From: Psychrobacter phenylpyruvicus DSM 7000 = NBRC 102152
GTDB taxonomy: Bacteria; Pseudomonadota; Gammaproteobacteria; Pseudomonadales; Moraxellaceae
Length of the DNA stretch: 64,000 nt
Direction of reading: 5' to 3'
NCBI RefSeq assembly: GCF_000685805.1
Contig: NZ_JMKP01000011.1
Span: forward strand, 1 to 64,000
Below the pieces are notes generated by a model. The model was not told the DNA's origin. It worked only from the letters and a program-made list of their open reading frames with translations, and searched no databases. The position numbers and the translations under genes are program-made. This document shows positions 17,936-26,497 of the stretch, in pieces (positions within the stretch are counted from its first letter, which is position 1; each line of letters starts with the position of its first letter).

Positions 17936-19141
17936 ATGTCAAATGAAACCAATACCGCTTATGCCACTCAAAGACCAACCTTCGAATGGTCAGATCCTTT
18001 TTTATTGCATAACCAATTAACCGAAGAAGAGCAGATGGTGCAAAGATCGGCACATGATTTTTGTCAAAGTGAGCTGATGCCAGGAATTTTACAGGCCAAC
18101 CGTCATGAGAATTTTGATCGCAATATCATGCGTCAAATGGGCGAGTTGGGTCTACTGGGTGTTACCATTGATGGTTATGGTTGTGCCGGTTTATCAAGTG
18201 TGGCGTATGGGGTAATTGCCAAGGAAGTAGAAGCAGTCGACTCAGGCTACCGCTCTGCCATGAGCGTGCAATCAAGTTTGGTGATGCATCCAATCTGGGC
18301 TTATGGTACAGAAGCACAAAAAGAGAAGTACTTACCTAAGCTTGCCTCAGGCGAATACGTGGGCTGCTTTGGACTCACTGAACCAGACGCTGGCTCTGAT
18401 CCAGGCTCAATGAAAACCCGTGCCAAAAAGGTAGACGGTGGCTATAAGCTGAAAGGCAGCAAAATGTGGATTACCAACAGTCCGATTGCTGATGTGTTTG
18501 TGGTGTGGGCCAAAGACGATGAAGGTGATATCCGCGGCTTTGTATTAGAAAAAGGCATGAAAGGCTTATCGGCACCGAAGATTGAAGGTAAGTTCTCACT
18601 GCGAGCTTCTATCACCGGTGAAATCGTAATGGACGATGTGTTTGTCCCTGAAGAAAACGCTTTTCCCGATATCCGTGGCTTAAAAGGCCCGTTTGGTTGC
18701 TTAAATAAAGCGCGTTATGGTATTGCTTGGGGTTCTATGGGCGCAGCAGAGTTTTGTTGGAAAGCAGCTCGTCAATATACATTAGATCGCAAACAGTTTA
18801 ACCGTCCGTTGGCAGCTACTCAGCTAGTACAGCTAAAGCTTGCTGATATGCAAACTGAGATTGCGCTAGGATTGCAAGCAGCGCTACGTGTTGGCCGTTT
18901 GATGGACGAACACAACGCTGCACCTGAGATGATCTCCCTAATTAAGCGTAACAACTGTGGTAAGGCATTGAACATTGCTCGTGTGGCACGTGATATGCAT
19001 GGCGGTAATGGTATCAGTGATGAGTTCCATGTGATTCGTCATGTGATGAACTTGGAAGCGGTGAATACTTATGAAGGCACACATGACGTCCATGCGCTTA
19101 TCTTAGGCCGTGCTCAAACGGGTATTCAGGCCTTTGGCTAG
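17936..19141 (+). CDS. gcdH: Glutaryl-CoA dehydrogenase
   Basis: FAD enzyme of the acyl-CoA dehydrogenase family that oxidises and decarboxylates glutaryl-CoA to crotonyl-CoA, in lysine, hydroxylysine and 5-aminovalerate breakdown. I choose ATG at 17936, with AAGGAG 6 bases upstream, giving 401 aa, the usual length. Family blocks are [16 protein letters not shown] near 145, [18 protein letters not shown] near 175 and [17 protein letters not shown] near 262. The C-terminal [20 protein letters not shown] carries the catalytic-base glutamate typical of this subgroup. The next gene encodes a CoA-transferase that would make its substrate from glutarate. An iclR-type gene is divergent upstream. Confidence 0.92.
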   Translation: MSNETNTAYATQRPTFEWSDPFLLHNQLTEEEQMVQRSAHDFCQSELMPGILQANRHENFDRNIMRQMGELGLLGVTIDGYGCAGLSSVAYGVIAKEVEAVDSGYRSAMSVQSSLVMHPIWAYGTEAQKEKYLPKLASGEYVGCFGLTEPDAGSDPGSMKTRAKKVDGGYKLKGSKMWITNSPIADVFVVWAKDDEGDIRGFVLEKGMKGLSAPKIEGKFSLRASITGEIVMDDVFVPEENAFPDIRGLKGPFGCLNKARYGIAWGSMGAAEFCWKAARQYTLDRKQFNRPLAATQLVQLKLADMQTEIALGLQAALRVGRLMDEHNAAPEMISLIKRNNCGKALNIARVARDMHGGNGISDEFHVIRHVMNLEAVNTYEGTHDVHALILGRAQTGIQAFG

Positions 19142-19229
19142 ATAACTTTAATTTGGCTAGAAAGCTCTTATTTGGCTAAATAGTTTTTATTGGGCTAAAT
19201 AGAGTTTATAGCCATATAGATGGAAGGCA

Positions 19230-19300
19230 ACAGCCGCCATAAGAGAGGTTTTGTTTCGGCTGTCATCAGCTGGTCAATCCTAACTTATGGCGGTTTTTTT
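19230..19300 (+). promoter_or_regulatory. Terminator with competing hairpin between gcdH and the CoA-transferase gene
   Basis: CCGCCATAAG (19234-19243) pairs perfectly with CTTATGGCGG (19284-19293), directly followed by seven T: a rho-independent terminator with an unusually long 40-base loop. Within it ACAGCCG (19230-19236) can pair with CGGCTGT (19257-19263), sharing three bases with the terminator's 5' arm. The two folds compete, as in attenuators. It may simply end the gcdH message, or may regulate read-through into the downstream gene; the latter is inference. Confidence 0.55.
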
Positions 19301-19327
19301 ATCGCCAAAACAGACATGAGGGATGAT

Positions 19328-20566
19328 ATGTTACACAATCAATCAACTGAGCCAAAGAGCACAGAGCAAAATCCAAAAGCCTTAAGCGGGATTAAGGTTT
19401 TGGATTTATCGCGGGTGCTGGCAGGACCTTCGAGTACCCAGATTCTTGCAGACTTAGGTGCGGAGGTTATAAAGGTAGAGCGCCCCGTGGTCGGTGATGA
19501 AACTCGGCATTGGAACCCGCCAAGTTTTACCGATGACAATACGGGAGAGCAAACGGCCGCTTACTTTGCTACTGTTAATCGTAATAAGAAGTCTATCACC
19601 GTAGACATCACCACGGCTGAAGGTCAGCAGCTGATTAAAAAATTGGCAGCAGACAGTGATGTGTTGGTAGAAAACTTCAAAGTTGGGGGCTTAAAAAAAT
19701 ATGGGCTGGATTATGACTCCCTAAAATCAGTCAATAAACGGCTGATTTATGCTTCATTAACGGGTTTTGGACAGACTGGTCCTGAAGCGCATAAGCCGGG
19801 GTATGATTATATCATTCAAGGCTTATCAGGCCTGATGAGTATAACTGGCCCTAGTGATGGTGAACCGCATAAAGTAGGTGTGGCTGTGGTAGATTTGTTC
19901 GCCGGTTTGCAGCTGACTGTGGGCATTCAAGCGGCACTTCTGGCACGCGCTAATACAGGAGAGGGACAGCATGTGGACGTGGCTTTACTCGATAGTGCCA
20001 TTGCCATGCTCGCCAATATCGGTATGAATCAATTGGCCTCAGGCAAAACACCCCCAAGATTGGGCAATGCGCACCCCAATATTACGCCTTATCAGGTATA
20101 TGCAACTGCCGATGACAGTCACTTTATTTTGGCTTGTGGTAATGATGCTCAATTTGCCAAAGTGTGTGCGGTGATTGGCATACCACTGCATGAAGACAGC
20201 CGATATAGTACTAACCCTGCACGAGTGGAAAATCGTGATAGCTTACAGCAAGTACTCACTGGGGTGTTTAAAACCAAAACTCGTGAGCAGTGGCTACAAC
20301 TACTGCAACAAGCTGGCGTGCCATGCGGTCCTATTCATAATGTGACTGAAGCTCTTGCTATGCCCCAAGTTGCGGCGCGGGAGATGATTGTTAGCTTTGA
20401 GGATAGTCCAGTGCGTGCTTTGGGCAGTCCGATTAAATTATCTGCAACACCTGTCAGTTATCACAGTGCACCGCCTGCCCTGGGCGCTGATACCTTAGCT
20501 GTATTGCAAAATATAGGGTTAACTGCTGCACAGATACAGCAGTTGCAAGATAATCAGATTGTCTGA
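19328..20566 (+). CDS. CaiB/BaiF family (class III) CoA-transferase, probably glutarate CoA-transferase
   Basis: Transfers CoA between acids, most likely from succinyl-CoA to glutarate, feeding GcdH next door. Start 19328 is preferred (GAGGG 5 bases upstream); the longer frame begins inside the hairpin. 412 aa, normal for the family. Family blocks are GIKVLDLSRVLAGP near 20, LGAEVIKVERP near 42, NRNKKSITVDI near 85, VENFKVGGLKKYGLDY near 116 and LTGFGQTGPEAHKPGYDYII near 141; the Asp of GYDY is the expected catalytic nucleophile. Placement after gcdH matches Pseudomonas gcdG and the mammalian succinyl-CoA:glutarate CoA-transferase. The specific substrate is inferred from context. Confidence 0.85.
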   Translation: MLHNQSTEPKSTEQNPKALSGIKVLDLSRVLAGPSSTQILADLGAEVIKVERPVVGDETRHWNPPSFTDDNTGEQTAAYFATVNRNKKSITVDITTAEGQQLIKKLAADSDVLVENFKVGGLKKYGLDYDSLKSVNKRLIYASLTGFGQTGPEAHKPGYDYIIQGLSGLMSITGPSDGEPHKVGVAVVDLFAGLQLTVGIQAALLARANTGEGQHVDVALLDSAIAMLANIGMNQLASGKTPPRLGNAHPNITPYQVYATADDSHFILACGNDAQFAKVCAVIGIPLHEDSRYSTNPARVENRDSLQQVLTGVFKTKTREQWLQLLQQAGVPCGPIHNVTEALAMPQVAAREMIVSFEDSPVRALGSPIKLSATPVSYHSAPPALGADTLAVLQNIGLTAAQIQQLQDNQIV

Positions 20567-20681
20567 GTGAGTGACTAAGCGACTTTATAACTGTATAACT
20601 ATATAACAGTGTGATTGCTTGGTTAATTACCTTACTGACTGTATGTATGTATGTATGGACGGCTGAGACCAGTGACAAATG

Positions 20682-20720
20682 ATATAGCCAACAAACCTCT
20701 GCTTGTTGGCTATATTTTTA
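20682..20720. terminator. Bidirectional terminator between convergent genes
   Basis: TATAGCCAACAA and TTGTTGGCTATA arms around an 8-base loop, T-rich on the right. It separates the CoA-transferase gene from the leftward iclR-type gene. A short GTAT repeat (four units) lies just upstream at 20640-20656. Confidence 0.75.
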
Positions 20721-20725
20721 TAGCT

Positions 20726-21508
20726 TTACTTTATACCCAGTGTTAAGGAGATATCTTTAGCCAATGACAGTAAAGCTTGGCTCACCGCTTCACGATGCTG
20801 CTCAAACTCCTCTTTGACGAAGCTGATGGCCATGCCAGCTAATGGGTTGCCGTCATTATCCACCACACAGGTGCCTAAGCAGTACATCCCCTCTCTTAAT
20901 TGTCCATCATCTAATGAAATCCCCGTCTTGCGGATGTCATTTAACTCATCAATTAGCTTCTCAAGTGTTTGCACACTGCGCGAGGTATAGGCTTCAGGCA
21001 TGTATTGTCCAAATAACTGAGCCAGTGTTTCATCATCATAAGTTGCAAGCATGGCTTTACCTGTGGCTGCAAATGGAGCAGGAACACGAACTCCTGATCG
21101 GAAAGTAAAGCCAAGCGGAGCAGGAGACTCATGACAGGCTAAGAAGACCACCTCTGTACCATCAATCTTAGATAGGGTGACGGTGTGCTGCAATAACAGG
21201 GGATGATTGACAATTAAATTATGGAATACATCGATAATGCTGTGCTGTTTTTCATACTTTCCTGCCCAGTAAAGTAGGTATGAGCCAAGGTGAAAACGAT
21301 TGTCACGGTCTTTGAATACCAAGTGCTTAGACAGCAAACTCTGCAATAGATTGTGAGTACTACTACGTGGCAGCTGTAATTGTTCAGCAATTTCTGCAGA
21401 AGTTAGGGGGTAGTTGGTTTCAGTAATTAAATCGAGAATCAAACACATTCTGTCTATGGCGGGAACGCTAGCAGAGGTTTTTTGGTCATTAGGTTTCAAG
21501 TTGGTCAT
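20726..21508 (-). CDS. IclR-family transcriptional regulator, likely controls the aminovalerate/GABA operon
   Basis: 260 aa. The winged helix is at about 15-75 (PAIDRMCLILDLI, LTSAEIAEQLQLPRSSTHNL) and the effector domain follows (VVFLACHESPAPLGFTFRSG, FAATGKAMLATYDDE, SLDDGQLREGMYCLGTCV). It is distinct from the first IclR protein, with only family-level similarity by eye. It is divergent from the dehydrogenase-aminotransferase-permease operon across a 310-bp gap with inverted repeats, which is the typical arrangement of an autoregulated local regulator. The inducer could be 5-aminovalerate or a semialdehyde (inference). The ribosome-binding site is weak (AGG right before ATG). Confidence 0.85.
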   Translation of the reverse strand: MTNLKPNDQKTSASVPAIDRMCLILDLITETNYPLTSAEIAEQLQLPRSSTHNLLQSLLSKHLVFKDRDNRFHLGSYLLYWAGKYEKQHSIIDVFHNLIVNHPLLLQHTVTLSKIDGTEVVFLACHESPAPLGFTFRSGVRVPAPFAATGKAMLATYDDETLAQLFGQYMPEAYTSRSVQTLEKLIDELNDIRKTGISLDDGQLREGMYCLGTCVVDNDGNPLAGMAISFVKEEFEQHREAVSQALLSLAKDISLTLGIK

Positions 21509-21692
21509 CCTATAAATAAAGCACTCAGGTAATGATTAAGTTAAGTCTGTTCAATATGTTGTAAGCAAAACACCCTCTGCTTTAATCCAATTAGAGTTAG
21601 CTTATGGATTGTGATAGTTGAAATGTGTAATTGAGGTGTTGCAATTATGCTCAAAGTAAATTTATAATAAGTTATCTTGTATATGAAATGCA

Positions 21693-21710
21693 AATTCAAT
21701 ATACTGAATT
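21693..21710. promoter_or_regulatory. Inverted repeat in the regulator/davD-type intergenic region
   Basis: AATTCA-atatac-TGAATT, perfect 6-bp arms with a 6-base spacer, 109 bp before the dehydrogenase start. It may be an operator for the divergent IclR protein. It is AT-rich, so chance is a real alternative, and it does not match the palindrome before gcdH. Confidence 0.3.
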
Positions 21711-21818
21711 ACAAGGATAAGTAGTTACAATATTATGATGGCGCAGTGATCTGCTAGGCGGCATTAAGTATTTAATAATAAAGGCAGTAGCGAGCTGCAT
21801 AAGACAAGGATGGTTGAT

Positions 21819-23273
21819 ATGGTTACTTTGCAAAACCCTGATCTATTAAAAACTCAGTGCCTAGTTGGTGAGGGCTGGGTAGATGCCGAAGATGGCTCAA
21901 CAATTGATGTCACCAACCCCTTCAATGGCGAAGTGTTAGGCAGTATTCCCAGCTTAAGCCAATCTCAAATTGAAAAAGCTGTCGCTGATTCTGAGCAAGC
22001 ACAAATAAGCTGGGCTGCCAAAACTGCTGCTGAGCGCGCTAAGTTATTACATAAGTGGGCCGATCTGATTGATGAAAATCATGAGGATTTGGCGGTATTA
22101 ATGACTGCTGAGCAAGGCAAGCCTTTAAAAGAGTCTCGTGGTGAAATTACTTACGCCAATAGCTTTATTCGCTGGTTTGCTGAAGAAGGCAAACGTGTTT
22201 ATGGCGACGTCATTCCTTCCACCAAAGCCACTCAGCGTATTACGGTTCTAAAGCAGCCCGTTGGTGTCTGCGCGGCCATCACGCCTTGGAACTTTCCCTC
22301 AGCTATGATTACCCGCAAAGCCGCTCCTGCCTTAGCGGCTGGCTGTACCATGATTGTCAAACCTGCCACTGAAACCCCGTTTTCTGCATTGGCTTTAGGC
22401 GAGCTTGCGATTCAAGCAGGTATCCCCGAAGGTGTGCTGCAAATTGTTACTGGTAAATCATCTGTGGTGGGCGGCGTACTCACTTCTGATAAACGGGTTC
22501 ATAAGCTGTCTTTTACGGGATCCACTGAAGTGGGTCGTACGTTGATGGCACAGTGCGCACCTACTATTAAGAAGCTCTCTTTAGAGCTTGGCGGTAACGC
22601 ACCATTTATAGTATTTGACGACGCAGATTTAGACAAAGCAGCTGATGGCTTAATTGCTGCTAAGTACCGTAACGCAGGCCAAACTTGTGTTTGTGCCAAC
22701 CGCATTTATGTTCAAGATACTATTAAAGATGAATTCTTAAAAATATTCTTGAAAAAAGTGGCTGAGTTATCAGTTGGTGATGGTCTAAAAGAGGGCGTAG
22801 ATATTGGTCCTTTAATCAACCAAGATGCCCTCCAAAAAGTCACTGCCTTACTACAAGATGCCTTAGATAAAGGGGCAAATTTATTGGCTGGCGGCGATGT
22901 CAATGACATCTCTGAGTTGACCATGAATCCTACAGTTATTAGTGATATCACTGCTGATATGGACATTGCTCATGAGGAGATTTTTGGCCCAATCACTACA
23001 ATTTTTACCTTCAGCAATGAGGCAGAAGTCATTAAGCATGCCAACGATACCATTTATGGCTTGGCTGCCTATTTTTATAGCAACGACTTAGCACGTTCAT
23101 GGCGGGTCTGTGAAGGCTTAGATTACGGCATGGTGGGTCAGAATACCGGTATTTTGTCGACTGAGGTGGCGCCTTTTGGTGGGGTCAAGCAATCAGGCTT
23201 TGGCCGTGAAGGTTCTAAATACGGTATTGATGAGTACATCACTATTAAATACTGGGCCCAAGAGCTGGGCTAG
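21819..23273 (+). CDS. davD: NAD(P)-dependent glutarate/succinate semialdehyde dehydrogenase
   Basis: Oxidises glutarate semialdehyde (or succinate semialdehyde) to the dicarboxylic acid. Start 21819 has AAGGA 8 bases upstream, giving 484 aa; the ATG at 21810 overlaps that ribosome-binding site. Very close to the GabD pattern: AITPWNFPSAMITRKAAPAL near 152, FTGSTEVGRTLM near 230, LELGGNAPFIVFDDADLDKA near 256 and nucleophile Cys290 in GQTCVCANR. EVAPFGGVKQSGFGREGSKY forms the C-terminal tail. GabD and DavD are the same family. The davD name rests on the neighbouring glutaryl-CoA genes, and a GABA role remains possible. First gene of a three-gene operon. Confidence 0.88.
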   Translation: MVTLQNPDLLKTQCLVGEGWVDAEDGSTIDVTNPFNGEVLGSIPSLSQSQIEKAVADSEQAQISWAAKTAAERAKLLHKWADLIDENHEDLAVLMTAEQGKPLKESRGEITYANSFIRWFAEEGKRVYGDVIPSTKATQRITVLKQPVGVCAAITPWNFPSAMITRKAAPALAAGCTMIVKPATETPFSALALGELAIQAGIPEGVLQIVTGKSSVVGGVLTSDKRVHKLSFTGSTEVGRTLMAQCAPTIKKLSLELGGNAPFIVFDDADLDKAADGLIAAKYRNAGQTCVCANRIYVQDTIKDEFLKIFLKKVAELSVGDGLKEGVDIGPLINQDALQKVTALLQDALDKGANLLAGGDVNDISELTMNPTVISDITADMDIAHEEIFGPITTIFTFSNEAEVIKHANDTIYGLAAYFYSNDLARSWRVCEGLDYGMVGQNTGILSTEVAPFGGVKQSGFGREGSKYGIDEYITIKYWAQELG

Positions 23274-23420
23274 AAATCGGTTACATAGCCACTTAATTAG
23301 CATTCAATTAGCGACAGAAGACTGGTTAATATCAGTATTAGCCAGCCAAATCAAATCATAGTTGGGTTAACCAACGACATTTCATAACCAAGCAATTGCC
23401 TAAATACAAGGGATGTAGAT

Positions 23421-24680
23421 ATGAGCAAACAAACCAACAAATCACTATTAGAGCGCCGTCTGGCTGTATTACCAAAAGGTCTTGGTGTGGCTTTCCCAGT
23501 CTTTGCTGACAAAGCATTGAATTCAGAGCTTTGGGATGTAGAAGGCAACCGTTACATTGATTTTGTCGGTGGTATCTCAGTATTAAATACAGGTCATAAC
23601 CACCCAAAAATCACAGCCCGTGTGCGCGAGCAACTAGATAAATTTACTCATACTGCGGCTCAAATTGTTAACTATGAAAGTTATGTAAGCCTTGCTGAGA
23701 AGCTGTGTGAGCTAGCCCCAATTAGTGGCGATAAAAAAGCTGTGTTTTTTACTACCGGTGCTGAAGCCGTTGAAAATACCATGAAAATTGCCCGCGCTTA
23801 TACTGGCCGTCATGGCGTTATCTCATTCTCCGGTGGCTGGCATGGTCGTACTCATATGTGTATGGGGCTAACTGGTAAAGTGATTCCTTACAAAAATAAC
23901 TTTGGTCCTATGCCAGCTTCTATCTATCACGCCATGTTTCCAGCACCAGAGCTTGGGGTAACTGAAGAGCAGGCGCTAGAAAGTATTGAGATGATTTTTC
24001 AGTCATCAATTCACCCCAGTGACGTGGCAGCAATGATTGTTGAGCCAGTGCAGGGTGAGGGCGGTTTCCACCAAGTGACACCCACGTTTGCCAAAAAACT
24101 GCGTGAGATCTGTGACGAGCATGGCATCATACTAATCTTTGATGAAGTACAAACCTGCTTTGGTCGTACCGGTACTTTATTTGCCACTGAGCAATTGGGT
24201 GTTGAACCAGATTTAATGACCAGTGCTAAGAGTTTGGCCGGTGGTTATCCTCTCTCAGCAGTTATCGGACGTGCTGAAGTAATGGATGCACCACAGACAG
24301 GTGGGCTGGGTGGTACTTACTCAGGGAACCCACTGGGCTGTGTGGCTGCACTTGCAGTGATTGAAGTTATCGAAGAAGAAGGTCTACTTGAGCGCAGTAA
24401 AGTTATTGGTCAAACCATTGCTGATTTCTTACAAGGCTTAAATAGCGACAAGATTGGTAATATCCGCTACAAAGGTGCGATGTTAGCTTTCGATCTAGTA
24501 GATGCACAGGGTAATCCAGATGTAGAGGCAACCGTTAAGTTACGTGCCGATGCTTTTGAAAAAGGCTTGCTGCTGGCTTCCTGTGGCCGATATGGTAACG
24601 CCATCCGTATTATGGTGCCATTGACGGTTTCGGATGAGGTGTTACAAGAGGGTCTTGAGATCATTGGGGCAGCGTTATAG
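23421..24680 (+). CDS. davT: 5-aminovalerate / 4-aminobutyrate aminotransferase
   Basis: Pyridoxal-phosphate class III aminotransferase that moves the terminal amino group of 5-aminovalerate or GABA to 2-oxoglutarate, producing the semialdehyde used by the preceding dehydrogenase. 419 aa. Signatures: FTTGAEAVENTMKIARAYTG near 110, GGWHGRTHMCMGLTGK near 136, IFDEVQTCFGRTG near 236 and the Schiff-base lysine in TSAKSLAGGYPLSAVIG near 271. GLGGTYSGNPLGCVAAL follows. The ATG at 23421 has AAGGG 8 bases upstream. Together with davD and the permease this makes an uptake-and-degradation operon. No davB/davA (lysine monooxygenase/amidase) are present, so 5-aminovalerate would have to come from outside or from unlinked genes. 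Confidence 0.9.
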   Translation: MSKQTNKSLLERRLAVLPKGLGVAFPVFADKALNSELWDVEGNRYIDFVGGISVLNTGHNHPKITARVREQLDKFTHTAAQIVNYESYVSLAEKLCELAPISGDKKAVFFTTGAEAVENTMKIARAYTGRHGVISFSGGWHGRTHMCMGLTGKVIPYKNNFGPMPASIYHAMFPAPELGVTEEQALESIEMIFQSSIHPSDVAAMIVEPVQGEGGFHQVTPTFAKKLREICDEHGIILIFDEVQTCFGRTGTLFATEQLGVEPDLMTSAKSLAGGYPLSAVIGRAEVMDAPQTGGLGGTYSGNPLGCVAALAVIEVIEEEGLLERSKVIGQTIADFLQGLNSDKIGNIRYKGAMLAFDLVDAQGNPDVEATVKLRADAFEKGLLLASCGRYGNAIRIMVPLTVSDEVLQEGLEIIGAAL

Positions 24681-24784
24681 CGCTAAAGATTATCAGGAAG
24701 CAATCGCTATACCTAATAATGTTATGCATAGGAAAGTGGGTGGCATTATTAGGTTAAATAATCAGATGAAATCAGGGAGTTGAT

Positions 24785-26224
24785 ATGTCTGGATTAAAAA
24801 AATCATTAGGAATGATAGATATCATTGCACTGGCCTTCGGTGCGATGGTAGGTTGGGGCTGGGTAGTGCTAGCAGGGGGCTGGGTTATGTCAGCTGGCAT
24901 TTGGGGTGCAGTACTGGCCTTTTTAATTGGAGGACTAGCGGTTATCTTTATTGGCTTTGCTTATGCAGAGTTAGCAGCTTCCATGCCCATCACTGGTGGG
25001 GAGCACACCTATACCCATAGGGCACTTGGGGTGCATGTCTCCTTTATTTGCTCATGGAGTATTTTATTCGGCTATTTGTCGGTTGTGGCGTTTGAGGCAG
25101 TTGCACTACCGACCGTTATCGAATATCTGATTCCGAATTTCAATCAAGGGCTGCTCTGGAATGTGGCGGACTGGGATGTCTATGCCTCTTGGGCAGGTGT
25201 GGGGATGATTGGCTCGATTGTGGTAACTTGGTTGAACATTCGAGGTATGGAAGTTAGTGCCTGGTTTCAGAAATTAGCGGTTGGCGGTATTTTAATTGTG
25301 GGCACTTTATTAATGATAGGAGCCATTTTATATAACCCTGCCAACTCTGATGCGGTTCAAGCACCAGCCTTTATCGGCGGTATCGGTGGCATGATGGCGG
25401 TTATTGTAATGGTGCCATTTATGTTTGTGGGATTTGACGTTATTCCACAAGCTGCAGAAGAGATTGATTTAACGCGACCAAAAATCGGCATATTTTTATT
25501 ATTATCTTTGGTAGTGGCGGTTGCTTGGTATGCGGGCGTGGCTTGGAGTGTGGGTAAAACATTACCTTTGATTCAAGCTCAAAACTCAACGCTTGCCACA
25601 GCCGATGCTATGACCAATGCTTGGGGCGGTAAATGGGCCGGTATATTACTGGTTATGGGCGGTGTGCTCGGTATTTTATCGAGCTGGAATGCCTTTTTGG
25701 TAGGGGGCAGCCGTTTAATGTTTGCGATGGCCAAATCGCACATGTTGCCTAGCTTTTTAGCTAAGCTGCATCCGAAATATAACACCCCGGTTAATGCGAT
25801 TTTATTAATTGGTGGTTTGGCTACCTTAGCTCCATTATTTGGTCGTCAGATGCTAGTATGGATTGTTGATGCCGGTGGCTTTGGTATTGTTATTGCTTAT
25901 ACCTGTGTTGCGATTTCCTTTTTGGTATTGCGTTATCGCGAGCCCGATATGGTCAGACCTTTTAGAGTTCCTGCCGGTAAGCTAATAGGGGTAGTAACCA
26001 TTATTTTAAGCTCTGGTTTGTTGTTGTTATATTTACCAGGTATGCCTTCAGCGCTTACTGGAATTGAATGGGTTATCTTCTTAGGTTGGACCTTGTTTGG
26101 TATATTGTTATATGCTTACTCTATTTCAAAAAATCCGGGTAAGAGTAAAGCCTTTATGGATGCTGAAATTGTCGCTGTAAAAGAGATGAATGTGCAGTGG
26201 TTAAAAGATAATAAGCTGCTTTAA
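24785..26224 (+). CDS. APC-family amino acid permease
   Basis: Inner-membrane secondary transporter, 479 aa, with about 12 hydrophobic segments. The first helix carries the APC hallmark IIALAFGAMVGWGWVVLAGG near residues 12-31, and the substrate-binding SITGGE-like motif reads MPITGGEHTYTHRALG. ATG at 24785 is preceded by GGGAG. It is the last gene of the davD-davT operon and ends in a strong terminator, so its substrate is probably 5-aminovalerate, GABA or a similar omega-amino acid (inference from context). The motif GWGWVVLAGG differs from that of GabP and CadB transporters, so a new specificity is possible. Confidence 0.85.
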   Translation: MSGLKKSLGMIDIIALAFGAMVGWGWVVLAGGWVMSAGIWGAVLAFLIGGLAVIFIGFAYAELAASMPITGGEHTYTHRALGVHVSFICSWSILFGYLSVVAFEAVALPTVIEYLIPNFNQGLLWNVADWDVYASWAGVGMIGSIVVTWLNIRGMEVSAWFQKLAVGGILIVGTLLMIGAILYNPANSDAVQAPAFIGGIGGMMAVIVMVPFMFVGFDVIPQAAEEIDLTRPKIGIFLLLSLVVAVAWYAGVAWSVGKTLPLIQAQNSTLATADAMTNAWGGKWAGILLVMGGVLGILSSWNAFLVGGSRLMFAMAKSHMLPSFLAKLHPKYNTPVNAILLIGGLATLAPLFGRQMLVWIVDAGGFGIVIAYTCVAISFLVLRYREPDMVRPFRVPAGKLIGVVTIILSSGLLLLYLPGMPSALTGIEWVIFLGWTLFGILLYAYSISKNPGKSKAFMDAEIVAVKEMNVQWLKDNKLL

Positions 26225-26263
26225 GTGGCCTCCTAACCCAATAAATAATTTAATAAAGTTCAT

Positions 26264-26295
26264 AAAAAAGCTCTGCCAATGGCAGAGCTTTTTTA
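26264..26295 (+). terminator. Terminator of the davD-davT-permease operon
   Basis: AAAAGCTCTGCC-aatg-GGCAGAGCTTTT, followed by T-run. Confidence 0.88.
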
Positions 26296-26405
26296 TATAG
26301 GGCTATAGCATGTATAGTTTTTTGGGGGATAAAAAGTAAAAAATATGCACATAAGTTTGGTATTGTAATATTTGTAATAATTTAGTAACATTCGCTATCA
26401 ATGTA

Positions 26406-26430
26406 AATGATAATAGTTCGTATTATTGAT
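26406..26430. promoter_or_regulatory. Weak Fur-like box before the haem-type receptor
   Basis: AATGATAATA...TATTATTGATT is an imperfect AT-rich palindrome. The left half TGATAAT equals the Fur half-site; the right half is poor. It lies about 70 bp before the receptor start. Confidence 0.35.
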
Positions 26431-26497
26431 TGCATTAGTGAGATAAGAATTAAATAACCGAAAACTTAGTCATTGCCAAATTAGCAGAGTGTATATT

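Noticed and set aside
20640..20656. GTAT microsatellite
   Set aside because: Only about four units in non-coding sequence after a gene end; no sign of function.
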